A stretch of DNA of 54,146 bases from JAHDCC01 sp964551835 (GCA_964551835.1 CAZKEM010000026.1:1-54146), one strand, 5' to 3'. Positions 1 through 9,123 are shown, counted from the stretch's first letter. Notes: generated from the letters alone by a model not told the origin. Numbers and translations: made by a program.

Positions 1-403
<403 letters not shown>

Positions 404-434
404 GAATTAAAGCAACATCTTCGTTTGTTAGCCG

Positions 435-544
435 CAAGAAAGCCAAAGGCTTTCTTGAAGCAACGCCGAAGGTGTTGCCTAGATCCATTGTTGAAGCTTG
501 GCTGCCAAGCCAACTTCAACGGCCATATCAGGAAAGATATGGCC
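435..544 (-). other. Four tandem stem-loops in the 16S precursor leader
   Basis: Four adjacent inverted repeats can be read directly. (1) 435-444 pairs with 448-457, 10 bp perfect, 3-nt loop. (2) 460-467 pairs with 471-478, 8 pairs; one is a G:T in plus-strand sense, hence an A/C mismatch in the leftward transcript. (3) 490-496 plus 498-502 pairs with 509-520, 12 bp with one bulged base. (4) 521-529 pairs with 536-544, 9 bp perfect, 6-nt loop. They lie within about 140 nt of the mature 16S 5' end and would sit in the precursor transcript. A role in rRNA folding or RNase processing is inference. Confidence 0.6.
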
Positions 545-666
545 AGGCTTAATATTATTAAATTGACAGGTTTGGTTTTACTTCCGACAATGAAATGGCA
601 AGCACTTCACAGTCGGTGGCATAAAATCATTCCCACACGCTGCGTACATATTCCTCTCTTCCGTTT

Positions 667-676
667 TCAAGGAGCA
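667..676 (-). promoter_or_regulatory. Second boxA-like antitermination element
   Basis: The minus strand reads TGCTCCTTGA followed by AAACGG. It differs at two positions from the Gram-positive boxA form TGTTCTTTGA, and the trailing AAAAC is typical of rRNA leaders. It lies 40 nt downstream of the better boxA at 707-716. It could be a spacer-type element rather than a NusB/S10 site. Confidence 0.4.
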
Positions 677-706
677 AGTGCAACCCATCAGGGCTACCCG
701 CAGCGG

Positions 707-716
707 TCAAAGAACA
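707..716 (-). promoter_or_regulatory. boxA antitermination element of the rRNA operon
   Basis: The minus strand reads TGTTCTTTGA, identical to the boxA core known from Bacillus-type rRNA leaders, which binds NusB/S10 and reduces premature termination of untranslated rRNA. It lies about 300 nt before mature 16S. A small imperfect hairpin at 734-761 (AGCT-t-CACC / GGTG-t-AGCT) precedes it in the position of a boxB-like stem. Confidence 0.6.
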
Positions 717-844
717 ACACATTGCGTTGATCTAGCTTCACCCTTATAGAAAGGTGTAGCTGCGAACTCTGTTGCTTCAGAGCGACTTAGGTGGCTCGCA
801 TACCGATTAGTAAGCGAAACTTCGTGTCGTTGAAGCGAGTTAGA

Positions 845-873
845 ACAATAATACAATTTCGGCCTTTGTGCAA
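845..873 (-). promoter_or_regulatory. Candidate 16S rRNA promoter
   Basis: On the minus strand a -35-like TTGCAC (complement of 868-873) is separated by exactly 17 nt from a -10-like TATTGT (complement of 845-850). Transcription would start near 838 and give an unprocessed leader of about 435 nt containing both boxA elements and the hairpin row. Both hexamers are imperfect, and other promoters, or read-through from tyrS, may contribute. Confidence 0.4.
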
Positions 874-1040
874 CGTCGACTACGAATTCTTTCAAAATTT
901 CCTTGACACGTTACTGCAGCACCTCAGTTATGCAACGAACGCCTTTCGAAGTAGCTCGATCAGTGGAGCATATAATTCATGCTGCTAACAGCTTGACGAT
1001 GCGTTCGTCTTGCTGTAAGTAGCTGAGAAAAGGCGATGCG

Positions 1041-2321
1041 TCAGTCGAACGCTAAGAGAAAAATCGACTTCTTTCCTTTACGAACGACCGAGTACTTTTC
1101 ATGCAGCAATGAAGACGACTCAAATCGAAAGTCCTTGTCGACTTTTTGATCGTTCACCGAGATTCCCTGTTGTTTGATTAACCGCAGAGCCTCACCGTTC
1201 GACGAAGCTACTCCGGCGGCTACCAACGATGGCACTAAGTTCTGACGGACAGCCAGCTGGGACCGGTCAATAGCGGTCGTCGGCAACTCTTCCCGCAATA
1301 ACTCGAAGGTGGGTCGATCGAGATCTGTGACGGCTCCGCCGAAGATTACTGCGCTAACCGCCTCAGCCGTTTTCGTTGCGGCCTCACCATGAACCAGGGT
1401 CGTGATCTCAGCAGCTAACCTTCGCTGGCCGATCCGCCTATCTTTGATTTCAGAATGCTCGGCCATGATCTCATCAATTTCTTCGATCGATAAGAAAGTG
1501 AGCCAGCAAAGCAGTTTCCGGATCTCACTATCTCCAACCTGGATCCATGACTGATAGAACTTGTACGTCGACATATGCTCGGAGCTCAGCCAAATGGTGT
1601 CACCCTCGGCGGTCTTACCGTACTTTGTGCCGTCCTGCTTGACCAACAGCGGCCACGTCAACCCGTGCACCTTCTTGCCAGCCCGCCGACGAACCAAGTC
1701 GATGCCCAACGAAATATTCCCCCACTGGTCTGACCCACCAATTTGCAGCTCACACCCTTCGTTCTCAGCCAGCCACCAATAGTCAAATGCCTGGAGCAAC
1801 ATGTAGCTGAACTCGGTATAGCTGAGCCCGGCGGTCCCAGACATTCGAGACTTCACCGACTCCTTCGCCATCATCTGATTGACAGTTAAGTGTTTGCCGA
1901 CGTCGCGCAAAAACGTAATGAACGGAACACCGACCGTCCAGGCCCTATTGTCCAGCAACTTGGCTGCACCATCATCAAAGTCGATGAATTTCTTCAGCTG
2001 CGGAACGATGCCAGCGAGGTTCCGCTCGAGGGCGTCGTCGTCAAGAAGATTTCGCTCGGCCGATTTACCGGACGGGTCGCCGATCATACCCGTGGCTCCG
2101 CCCGCCAGGGGAATGGGTCTATGCCCAGCGAGTTGAAACCGTCGCAGCGTCAAAAGGCCAACCAGGTTCCCGACGTGCAAACTGTCAGCTGTCGGGTCGA
2201 CGCCCAGGTAGACGGTGATCGGCCCAGAATTAAGCCGTTCAGCCAGAATCGTCCGATCGGTCGTGTCCTGGACCAAACCACGCTCAATAAGATCATCCAA
2301 TAGGCCAGGGTCAACAGACAT
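1041..2321 (-). CDS. tyrS: Tyrosyl-tRNA synthetase
   Basis: This class Ic aminoacyl-tRNA synthetase charges tRNA-Tyr with tyrosine in the cytoplasm. The 426-residue length is usual for the bacterial TyrRS. Visible features are VDPTADSLHVGN (about 42-52, the HIGH-like motif), the tyrosine/tRNA-binding stretch around GGSDQWGNISLG, KYGKT near residue 232 (the KMSKS equivalent) and a C-terminal S4 RNA-binding domain (about 355-420). The ATG at 2321 opens directly on the conserved N-terminal helix. The gene lies directly upstream of the rRNA genes on the same strand, with a divergent kinase gene on its other side. No T-box leader was recognised. Confidence 0.97.
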   Translation of the reverse strand: MSVDPGLLDDLIERGLVQDTTDRTILAERLNSGPITVYLGVDPTADSLHVGNLVGLLTLRRFQLAGHRPIPLAGGATGMIGDPSGKSAERNLLDDDALERNLAGIVPQLKKFIDFDDGAAKLLDNRAWTVGVPFITFLRDVGKHLTVNQMMAKESVKSRMSGTAGLSYTEFSYMLLQAFDYWWLAENEGCELQIGGSDQWGNISLGIDLVRRRAGKKVHGLTWPLLVKQDGTKYGKTAEGDTIWLSSEHMSTYKFYQSWIQVGDSEIRKLLCWLTFLSIEEIDEIMAEHSEIKDRRIGQRRLAAEITTLVHGEAATKTAEAVSAVIFGGAVTDLDRPTFELLREELPTTAIDRSQLAVRQNLVPSLVAAGVASSNGEALRLIKQQGISVNDQKVDKDFRFESSSLLHEKYSVVRKGKKSIFLLAFD

Positions 2322-2476
2322 AGGCCCTTATCATAAACACTTTTTCGATTGCGGGCGACATCGATCGGGAAGCTAGCACCGGTTTAACGATTCGAGTTGG
2401 TCGAAGCGCCCAGGGTCCGAGTTGAGGGGATTGTTGGCTCTCGGTTTCGGCTGCCTGTGGCGGCATACTGGAACTG

Positions 2477-3925
2477 ATGAAATTCACTCGCATCGGGCGT
2501 TACGAGCCAAAAGAGCTTCTCGGCGCAGGCGGATTTGCCAGCGTTTACAAGGCGCTCGACCCCCGACTCGAAGACACAGTAGCGGTCAAGGTCTTGGCCG
2601 AAAACTGGAGTTCGATGCCCGAGGTGCGCAAGAGGTTCCGTTCTGAAGCCGTCATACTTCGGCGACTCCAGACCGAATACGAAGTCTCTGGGTTCGTCAA
2701 TGTCTTCGATATCGACGAGACAGAGCAAGGTCAACCATTTTTTGTCATGTCCTATGCCAACCGTGGGACACTTGCAGCTCGCATTGGCGCAAGGCCACTG
2801 ACTCTCGATGACGTGCTCCCGGTAATTCGGAGCATGAGCCATTCGTTGGCGCTCTTACATGGCTTGGGCTACATCCATCGCGACCTCAAACCGTCAAACA
2901 TCTTCTTCCAGTCTAAACGAACGCCCTCGACGGCGAGTTCGGGGCTACTTCAGCCGGGTGAAAGGGTCTTGGTAAGCGACCTCGGAATGGCCAAAGACCT
3001 AAACAACCAGACAATGTCGGGTTTGAGTATGGCTGGAGGCACGCCTAGATATATGGCTCCTGAACAACACGAGATTGGTGGACCGATAGATCATCGGGCC
3101 GACATTTACGCAGCGAGTGTTCTCCTCGAATTATTGGTTGACGAACCAACTGAATCGTTACGCCAAGCGTTAGCGGTCGGCAAGGCACAAGACCCAGTCG
3201 ACCGACCGGCGACAATGCGCGAATGGTACCAGTCGGTTCTGTCAACTACGGAGTCGACGAATCCACCGGTCGGGCCGGCCAGGACGCCGAGCCGGCCTGC
3301 ACCGTCAACGCCTCCCCCTAATACAGGCACCAAGCCCAAGGAGCCAGCCACGGAAAAGAGTCGCCCCCCTCGCACTCGCGTTCGGAACGGTCTTGTTATC
3401 GCTGCTGTGCTGGCCGTACTTGCGTTGGGTTCTCTAACCATGTTTCTACGCTGGAGTTCCGATTCGCGAATAGCTGGACCGGGTACCATTAAAGTTGGCG
3501 AGGCGGTCACATACCAGGCTGACGTTGACTCTGTCGAATCGATGTTTTGGACCGACTGGAATGGCGACAAGATTGATGATTCGGGCTTGGTCGTCAGGCC
3601 TCGCTTGCCGGGCAAGTTGACGTTTTTCCTGACCGCCGATGGCCAGACCACGGAGCGTACGGTGACAGTAGAAGCATCGACCAAAAGTCCAGACATCGAA
3701 GGCCCGACCCGGTCGAACAAAGATGAGACGGCCGTGTTTAGGCCGGTGCTGCACCAGGAAACCACCGATCACTACTGGGTAGATCCCACCGGTCGAGAGG
3801 TCACAACCGAGGACCTGTCGCTTGTGTTGTCAACCCCAGGCGAGGTGACAATAATCTTGTTCGCCATTGACGCAGACGGCGTTGAGCGAGGCGAACGCCA
3901 CACAGTGACCGTGTCAAATGGTTGA
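2477..3925 (+). CDS. Membrane-anchored Ser/Thr protein kinase (PknB type) with extracellular domain
   Basis: Hanks-type kinase of 482 residues. The catalytic part (about 8-260) shows the glycine loop GAGGFASVY (16-24), the AVKVL lysine (K38), HRDLKPSN (134-141), SDLG instead of the usual DFG (167-170) and GTPRYMAPE (188-196). The C-lobe after APE is shorter than usual. A Pro/Thr-rich linker (262-300) leads to one transmembrane segment (about 304-325) and an outer part of about 155 residues with Ig/PKD-like beta patterns. This suggests envelope sensing with cytoplasmic phosphorylation. The last 8 nt overlap the start of the sigma factor gene, so the two are probably co-translated and the sigma factor is the natural substrate candidate. 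The start ATG is the first in frame; no strong SD is seen. Confidence 0.9.
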   Translation: MKFTRIGRYEPKELLGAGGFASVYKALDPRLEDTVAVKVLAENWSSMPEVRKRFRSEAVILRRLQTEYEVSGFVNVFDIDETEQGQPFFVMSYANRGTLAARIGARPLTLDDVLPVIRSMSHSLALLHGLGYIHRDLKPSNIFFQSKRTPSTASSGLLQPGERVLVSDLGMAKDLNNQTMSGLSMAGGTPRYMAPEQHEIGGPIDHRADIYAASVLLELLVDEPTESLRQALAVGKAQDPVDRPATMREWYQSVLSTTESTNPPVGPARTPSRPAPSTPPPNTGTKPKEPATEKSRPPRTRVRNGLVIAAVLAVLALGSLTMFLRWSSDSRIAGPGTIKVGEAVTYQADVDSVESMFWTDWNGDKIDDSGLVVRPRLPGKLTFFLTADGQTTERTVTVEASTKSPDIEGPTRSNKDETAVFRPVLHQETTDHYWVDPTGREVTTEDLSLVLSTPGEVTIILFAIDADGVERGERHTVTVSNG

Positions 3926-4577
3926 TTGGTTAGCCAACGCGGTCACCAGCCCGTCGGGCCATCGTCGAATCGAACGGACGATGCAGGCTGCGTCTGACGC
4001 CGAGCAAGAACAGATTGTTGAGAAGCTCGCAACCTTAGCCGCTCAAGACGACTTTGGGGCTGCTAGCTGTCTCGCCACCATCATCAAATCCCACGGTTTG
4101 GCTCGACGGACATTGCGGCAATATCTCTTTACCGAACAAGATGTCGACGTTGCCGAAGTAGCGGTTCTTGTCGCTGTCGCCTATCGAATCGGCTCGTTTC
4201 GGGGCACGTCCAAATTTACTACTTGGCTTCATACCGTTGCACGAAATGAGGCGAAACAGCTACTCCGCAGCGAAGCTCGCCACACAAACCGAGCGGCAGA
4301 CGAATCAGACGGCCATGATGCTGAGAACTTCGTTCGGTATGTGTCATCGATGGTCGCGGACCAGGACCTCGTGTCCAGCGAAATAGAACGACTCGCCAGA
4401 CATCAAAGAGAAGCCTTGCTCCTACGCGAGGAGCAAGGCTTGACGTATGATGAAATAGCGTCGCGTCTAAACGTGCCTGTCTCGACTGCAAAGTCGAGAG
4501 TTCGGAGAGCTCGGGCGACGCTAGCGGACCGGCTAACCGGTCAACTTAGGCTTCGCCAAGGACCGGAGGAGCGTTAA
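3918..4577 (+). CDS. ECF-type RNA polymerase sigma factor
   Basis: 219 residues. Region 2 (about 60-115) includes YRIGSFRGTSKFTTWLHTVA. Region 4 (about 155-205) includes HQREALLLREEQGLTYDEIA and the helix-turn-helix VPVSTAKSRVRRAR. An N-terminal extension of about 55 residues is longer than in a minimal ECF protein. Where most ECF factors carry an acidic DAED-like stretch in region 2.2, this one reads DVDVAEVAVLV, largely hydrophobic. That is reminiscent of kinase-activated ECF groups, where phosphorylation supplies charge; here it is inference. The gene begins inside the kinase gene (8-nt overlap) and no anti-sigma gene is nearby. Its 3' end overlaps the convergent lipoprotein gene by 32 nt. 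Confidence 0.88.
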   Translation: MVDWLANAVTSPSGHRRIERTMQAASDAEQEQIVEKLATLAAQDDFGAASCLATIIKSHGLARRTLRQYLFTEQDVDVAEVAVLVAVAYRIGSFRGTSKFTTWLHTVARNEAKQLLRSEARHTNRAADESDGHDAENFVRYVSSMVADQDLVSSEIERLARHQREALLLREEQGLTYDEIASRLNVPVSTAKSRVRRARATLADRLTGQLRLRQGPEER

Positions 4578-5943
4578 GTTCCCAGGAAGCGATGACGTCA
4601 TCGTCTTCATGGCCAATCAGGGTGATCTCTTCGGTGTCGATAGGGACTTCGTACAGTAGTTCAATATTTTCCGCCGAACCAATATCGATACTCGGCCACC
4701 TAAAGGCGGCCGTCTTGTTCGATTGGGGTTTATCATCAACCAGAAGTCGAATATTGGTTTTCACTAGTTGGCCACTATAAAAACCACAGGTCTGACGTTC
4801 ACTAGCAGTGTCCTCTTGGACGTCGGTAACGTTTGTCATCTCCAGTGTGACTGCGACGAAACGGGTCTGTCCGCTCACCCGACCAGTCTCGGTGACATCA
4901 GCAAACGTTTCGAGCTGGACTTCGGCAGACGCAACTTTGGCATCAAACAGCGTGTCACATTTACCTGTAACGTGTTCGCCCGCAATCTGGGCGGTCTGGC
5001 CAGATTCAAGTACCAATGGATACGTCGAACCGGCTTCGCCATCCAAGGGCAAGTAGAGTGGGACGTCGCCATCTCGTTCAATGCCGACCGACACGCCCGT
5101 CACGTCTTGAATCAGTGTGTCGGTTTCAAACACGGCCACCAAGCTAGTGGAGTCTTTACCCTGGAGGCTTGGCGATGTAACATCACCGCTGTTGTCAAGA
5201 ACCGACGTCGCTGCAATGACGGTTCCGTCTGACAGTCGAAGTTTAAAATCCCCGGCCTGAAATCGGTTAGCGCTGTCAATGCCCGACTCGAGGTCGATGG
5301 CAGCGACGAGATGTGCCTGTTCCGTTGGATTTTGAGGCTCGCCTTTCACGAAGCCGACCGGATCGTTAGTTGTGTTGATCTCTCCGATATCGATGGTAAC
5401 CGCTTCGTAGTTACCTGCAGGCCCGTCGGTAACGATAGTCGCTGGCTCAGTTGCTTGAACGGGACGGGTTTCGCCGGTCGGGCTAGCGTCATCGGAGCGG
5501 TCGGAGTCGCCGCTAGCGGGTTCGATAACAGTGCCATCCTCGTTGCAAGTCGAGTCGATGTATTCGGTAAAGATCTCTTCTTGCCTTTCGAGTTCGGTTA
5601 AGGACTCCTCCTCAACCAGACTGGCTAACTTCTCAAGGTCACCTCCAGTGAATTCAATGAACGTGTCTATGTACTCGGCTACTTCCGGGGGTGCATCGGC
5701 GGGAGTCCGTTCCCGAATTTCCTTCGCCTTTTCGTTAAGCTCCTCCAGCCCGTCTTCGGTCATCCCTCCGTCGCCATACGTAGGCCAGTCCTCGACTGCA
5801 TACTTGCAGAACTCTTCGGTACTCGAACTGCTCGAAGCGTCGGCGGACAGGGAGTTCCCACATCCGGAAGCGATAATGGCTGCGCTGGTTGCCAGCGAGG
5901 CCACCGTCATTCGAATTCGCTTCGGCCTGTTAATCGTAGTCAT
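4546..5943 (-). CDS. Putative lipoprotein with two Ig-like (DUF4352-type) segments
   Basis: Exported lipoprotein of 465 residues, function unknown. The ATG at 5943 is chosen because GGAGGG lies just upstream and the protein then begins with a basic n-region, a hydrophobic stretch and the lipobox IIASGC, followed by a Ser-rich spacer. Residues about 45-150 form an acidic helical region. Two beta-rich segments follow (about 185-320 and 325-465). Phrases such as LVAAIDLESG, FKLRLSDGTVIAA and FVAVTLEMTNVTD resemble DUF4352-like telokin/Ig domains, so the assignment is by pattern only. The frame stays open upstream to 6075 but without a start that fits the signal peptide. The gene converges on the sigma gene. 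Confidence 0.75.
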   Translation of the reverse strand: MTTINRPKRIRMTVASLATSAAIIASGCGNSLSADASSSSSTEEFCKYAVEDWPTYGDGGMTEDGLEELNEKAKEIRERTPADAPPEVAEYIDTFIEFTGGDLEKLASLVEEESLTELERQEEIFTEYIDSTCNEDGTVIEPASGDSDRSDDASPTGETRPVQATEPATIVTDGPAGNYEAVTIDIGEINTTNDPVGFVKGEPQNPTEQAHLVAAIDLESGIDSANRFQAGDFKLRLSDGTVIAATSVLDNSGDVTSPSLQGKDSTSLVAVFETDTLIQDVTGVSVGIERDGDVPLYLPLDGEAGSTYPLVLESGQTAQIAGEHVTGKCDTLFDAKVASAEVQLETFADVTETGRVSGQTRFVAVTLEMTNVTDVQEDTASERQTCGFYSGQLVKTNIRLLVDDKPQSNKTAAFRWPSIDIGSAENIELLYEVPIDTEEITLIGHEDDDVIASWELNAPPVLGEA

Positions 5944-6170
5944 GTAGCCCTCCATTGGCTGTTTTGTTGTTTGATGCAGCCGTACCAGTAGAAAGTTGCA
6001 AAAAGATTGGAATCCCAACAAAATCTCTTGGCGGAGTTCTGGATTACCAGTTTCTTCATGTCGCTCGATGTACACCTAATACCCTATCGATTTGGGTCCC
6101 ACCCACATTGGAACACATGGCTCAGGTTCCAGAAGCCGCGAAAAGACAGCGGGAATAGGTCAACGCCTGT

Positions 6171-7184
6171 TCAGCCACGCAACCGAGACGCGACCCGACA
6201 ACTGCGGCTGAAAACTTCGGAGATCAGTCTTTCGCAACGAAATAGGGGGAGCAAACCAAAACCTAGACCATGAAATGGGAACCAGACAAGCATCGTGGCG
6301 GCTGTTCCCGTGTGCATCAGTAGTGCTACCACTACCCACCACCGACGCCATCGACGGCCCAGCAGAGCCACGGGTGCAAACAGTTCAATCAGCAGGGCGG
6401 CCCATGCCATTGGCCCTAGGAGCCATCTATTGCTAAGAACGAACCCAGCCAAAGGTGGCTGCCATGCCCCCAACAGGTCCAAGCGTGTCGCCGAGTAGGC
6501 GATGTGATTTCCCAGATTGCTGGCGTCAACCCAAGCGAAACCACTCATCCGGAGTTTCGTGAGCGCCGACACGACATAGGTGACCGCAGTGACGATGGCC
6601 AAGAGCTTAATCGGCCAGCCATACCGAACATGAGCTGGCGGCGCTTTGGCGGAACGAGTGAAAGACAAGCGGAAAGGCCGATCCGTCCCTCGTTGAAATC
6701 GCAGAGACCAGACGTCTGCAGCCGGCGAAAAACCGAGTATCAGAACATGCAAGGTGAACAGGTGTTCGAAGTGAAGCATCTGACCCCACGAACTGTGATA
6801 GCTCGCCCAACCCAGCGCGGCCAAGGCGAATGCTGGACCGCTGAGCGGGAACCCAATACCCGCTGTGAACGCCACGCCAGATACCAGCGTTAGAACAAAA
6901 CACGCCCAAACCTGGCCCGGCGATAACGGCCCACTCAACAGCGTAGCGATGCCTACCGGCTTAAAATCTCCGGTCGGTAGCCGAGATACCCGACCGAATT
7001 CGTTGACCATGACAGTCATGTAAACCGCTACAAACCCGCCGACCAAAATGCGCAGTGCCGCCAGCCGCTGTGCGGGGGCTGCGGCAAGCAACCAGCGATC
7101 TACACGGCTCGTCGCACCCACAATTGTCCCTATTGGCCGCCCATTCGAGCCAGGCCCGACACCCAACGAAGGCGATGTCGTCAC
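6171..7184 (-). CDS. HTTM-domain membrane protein (gamma-carboxylase-like)
   Basis: 337 residues with about seven or eight hydrophobic segments and the HTTM signature region RLAALRILVGGFVAVYM near the N-terminus. Further on are WASYHSSWGQMLHFEHLFTLHV and a late GPMAWAALLIELFAPVALL. HTTM proteins are integral membrane proteins related to vitamin-K-dependent gamma-carboxylase; bacterial members mostly have no known reaction. The GTG start overlaps the stop of the preceding small membrane-protein gene by four bases (GTGA), indicating a two-gene operon. Confidence 0.8.
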   Translation of the reverse strand: MTTSPSLGVGPGSNGRPIGTIVGATSRVDRWLLAAAPAQRLAALRILVGGFVAVYMTVMVNEFGRVSRLPTGDFKPVGIATLLSGPLSPGQVWACFVLTLVSGVAFTAGIGFPLSGPAFALAALGWASYHSSWGQMLHFEHLFTLHVLILGFSPAADVWSLRFQRGTDRPFRLSFTRSAKAPPAHVRYGWPIKLLAIVTAVTYVVSALTKLRMSGFAWVDASNLGNHIAYSATRLDLLGAWQPPLAGFVLSNRWLLGPMAWAALLIELFAPVALLGRRWRRWWVVVALLMHTGTAATMLVWFPFHGLGFGLLPLFRCERLISEVFSRSCRVASRLRG

Positions 7185-7621
7185 GAGCCCACCTCACAGA
7201 CGGTATGCAGCTCACGTTCGAGTAACGACGGTTCCCTTGCCACTCGTTTGACAGCGTCATGGCGTTCGCTAGCAATTTCCACCGAAGCAACCTGTGGGCT
7301 GCTTCCAACGAGCCGGTTCGCGATTTCAACACAAACCTCGGCTGTTCGGTCTCGCTCGACGGCATCTCGCATGTACGCCTCGACAATAAGGGCATCACGC
7401 GTATCCGCGATAATCGGCATCGAGAGCGCGATGTTACCGCCATCGGGGGCGACGCCTACTGCGGTCACAAGCGTCACTTCACTCGAACGCGTGCCAGCAT
7501 ACATCGGGTATGTCGACAAGGGTAGACCGTCTCGATTTCTCACCAGTGGCAGCACGAGCGCAAACACTAGAGCAACGGTTAAGAGCCGACGAACCAACCT
7601 ACCTTGGTGTTCGTTTACCAT
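7181..7621 (-). CDS. Small membrane-anchored protein paired with the HTTM protein
   Basis: 146 residues: a cytoplasmic basic start (HQGRLVRRLL), one transmembrane helix (about 9-28), then an outer domain beginning LPLSTYPMYAGTRSSEVTLVTAVGV. The STYPMYA phrase is a feature I associate with small partners encoded next to HTTM proteins in actinobacteria. The rest is an acidic alpha/beta segment with two cysteines (VCVEIANRL and the C-terminal HTVCEVGS). The start is the ATG at 7621; a TTG two codons upstream is possible. No molecular function is known to me. Confidence 0.65.
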   Translation of the reverse strand: MVNEHQGRLVRRLLTVALVFALVLPLVRNRDGLPLSTYPMYAGTRSSEVTLVTAVGVAPDGGNIALSMPIIADTRDALIVEAYMRDAVERDRTAEVCVEIANRLVGSSPQVASVEIASERHDAVKRVAREPSLLERELHTVCEVGS

Positions 7622-7812
7622 ATCCAAATCTACATCGCCAAAAGGGAGCCAGACAAGAGGTCAGCGTCAGAAGTATGGCTCGACTTTGATGCGACACCTC
7701 GAGGGCCCTCCCGATGCGTGGTATGTCGAACGTTGTTTCAACTGCCGCTCGACCAGATCAAATTACGAACTTCGATGTGGCGATTCAAGGTTCGACCGGG
7801 CAAGCTTGTTCT

Positions 7813-8445
7813 GTGACCGAGACAGACGACGGATCCACCACCGGTGGGACAGATACCACAGCAACCAAGAACGCAGATCTGCGTGATTTGCCGACTGCCG
7901 ACGAAATAGCGTTCGACGACATCAGCGCCCACCGGCTACGCGTGAGCCCGCTAACAATCATGGTCGGTTTGATACTCGTGACATCTTTCGGAGTATGGCT
8001 GTATGCGTACTCGGGATTAGCCGATCGACCACCGCCAGATGTCCTCGAAACAGATACCTTCGCTAACCAAGCCGAGCCGATTTGTGCCGCCACACTAGTC
8101 GAGATCGGGAAGATCCCAGACGCATCACTCACCGAAACAGCGGCCGAGCGGAGCGCCCAACTACTCGAAGCTACCGAGCTGTTCGCCGAGATGGTCGATG
8201 ATTTAGGGGAAGTATCGATTCCAAACGAATCGGACCGCGACGCTGCACTTCGGGAGGAATGGTTGACGCACTGGGGCATCTTGCTAGATGACCGCGTGCG
8301 CTACGCCGACGAACTCCTCGTGAACGAGGATGCCAGGTTCTTGGTTTCTGACTTGGAGGTGAGTGAAAGCCCAGAACGTCGGCTTGGTCGTTTCGCCATC
8401 GTCAACAATATGGAGTCTTGCGGTACGCCAAAAGACGCTGGATAA
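7813..8445 (+). CDS. Unknown single-pass membrane protein
   Basis: About 210 residues if translation begins at the GTG at 7813; the frame is open from 7714 and the start is not decided by any SD. An acidic Thr-rich cytoplasmic part (about 1-45) precedes one transmembrane helix (SPLTIMVGLILVTSFGVWLYA). A mostly helical outer domain follows, with the spaced phrases AEPICAATLVEIGKIP and a C-terminal NNMESCGTPKDAG. The two cysteines could form a disulfide. I recognise no family. It stands alone between the divergent HTTM pair and the convergent flavin reductase. Confidence 0.6.
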   Translation: MTETDDGSTTGGTDTTATKNADLRDLPTADEIAFDDISAHRLRVSPLTIMVGLILVTSFGVWLYAYSGLADRPPPDVLETDTFANQAEPICAATLVEIGKIPDASLTETAAERSAQLLEATELFAEMVDDLGEVSIPNESDRDAALREEWLTHWGILLDDRVRYADELLVNEDARFLVSDLEVSESPERRLGRFAIVNNMESCGTPKDAG

Positions 8446-8474
8446 CGCAAGACCGATCGTTCGACTTACGGGCG

Positions 8475-8969
8475 CTATCTATCGGGATGCGCGGCCGTTA
8501 CCCCATAGCTACCTTCGGAAAAAAGCAACGGTTTACGTTCATTTGAACATTCGAATGCAAGAACTTCGCCAACGATGATGTCGTGGTCTCCGCCGTCATA
8601 GACCGACCATGTCTTACATTCAAACCGGGCTGCGCAACCGTCAAGCAACGGCACTTCGTAACTATTAGTCTCGTAGCCGATATCGCCGAACTTGTCTTCA
8701 CCCCGACTAGCAAACCGGTTTGATACATCAACTTGTGCATCGGTCAAAACATTGACGGCGAAATAGTCGGCGTTGACGAACGCTCCAGCACTGCGGGCAC
8801 TTTTGTCGATGCTCCACAGAACTAGAGGGGGCTCAATCGATACCGAGTTGAAGCTACTCGCCGTGACTCCTACGGGAGCCCCTCCAGAGTCGTTTGCGGT
8901 AACGACGGTTACCCCGGTTGGAAACTTTCCTAACGCCTGGCGAAATAACTTTGGGTCGAAGCTGGCCAT
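8475..8969 (-). CDS. Flavin reductase-like FMN-binding protein
   Basis: 164 residues, the full length for the HpaC/flavin-reductase-like family, which uses NAD(P)H to reduce FMN or FAD for a partner oxygenase. Signatures are FRQALGKFPTGVTVVTA at the N-terminus, GVTASSFNSVSIEPPLVLWSID, FAVNVLTDAQ in the middle and the GDHDIIVGEV histidine segment before the C-terminus. The start ATG at 8969 fits the family N-terminus. No oxygenase gene adjoins it, so its partner is unknown. The flavin monooxygenases at 36-41 kb are too distant to assume a link. Confidence 0.9.
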   Translation of the reverse strand: MASFDPKLFRQALGKFPTGVTVVTANDSGGAPVGVTASSFNSVSIEPPLVLWSIDKSARSAGAFVNADYFAVNVLTDAQVDVSNRFASRGEDKFGDIGYETNSYEVPLLDGCAARFECKTWSVYDGGDHDIIVGEVLAFECSNERKPLLFSEGSYGVTAAHPDR

Positions 8970-9123
8970 GTTGGTCGAATCTACTTTCTAACGTTCGCGA
9001 GATGCGGCTTGCCCAGAGCCTACTCAGAATTGAAAGCGAGGCGGCGACGTCGCCGCATCTTAAACCTCCACGCTACGGTTAGAGCTTGGCTGAAGTTCTG
9101 GTGGGAGTACGGGAGAATTCGAC

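Larger units (their letters stand above)
404..1040 (-). other. rRNA leader and tyrS-16S intergenic region (no protein gene seen)
   Basis: These 637 bases between tyrS and 16S have no convincing coding sequence; the open frames are short and look random. Read leftward, the stretch holds, in order, a candidate promoter (about 845-873), a small hairpin (734-761), two boxA-like elements (707-716 and 667-676) and a row of four stem-loops (435-544) just before the mature 16S. This is the arrangement expected of a transcribed rRNA leader with antitermination signals and processing structures. The part from about 880 to 1040 is probably the tyrS 3' untranslated region; I see no clear intrinsic terminator in it. 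Confidence 0.7.

Noticed and set aside
971..976. TATAAT on the plus strand in the tyrS-rRNA gap
   Set aside because: No -35 at a proper distance and no rightward gene follows; tyrS lies on the other strand.
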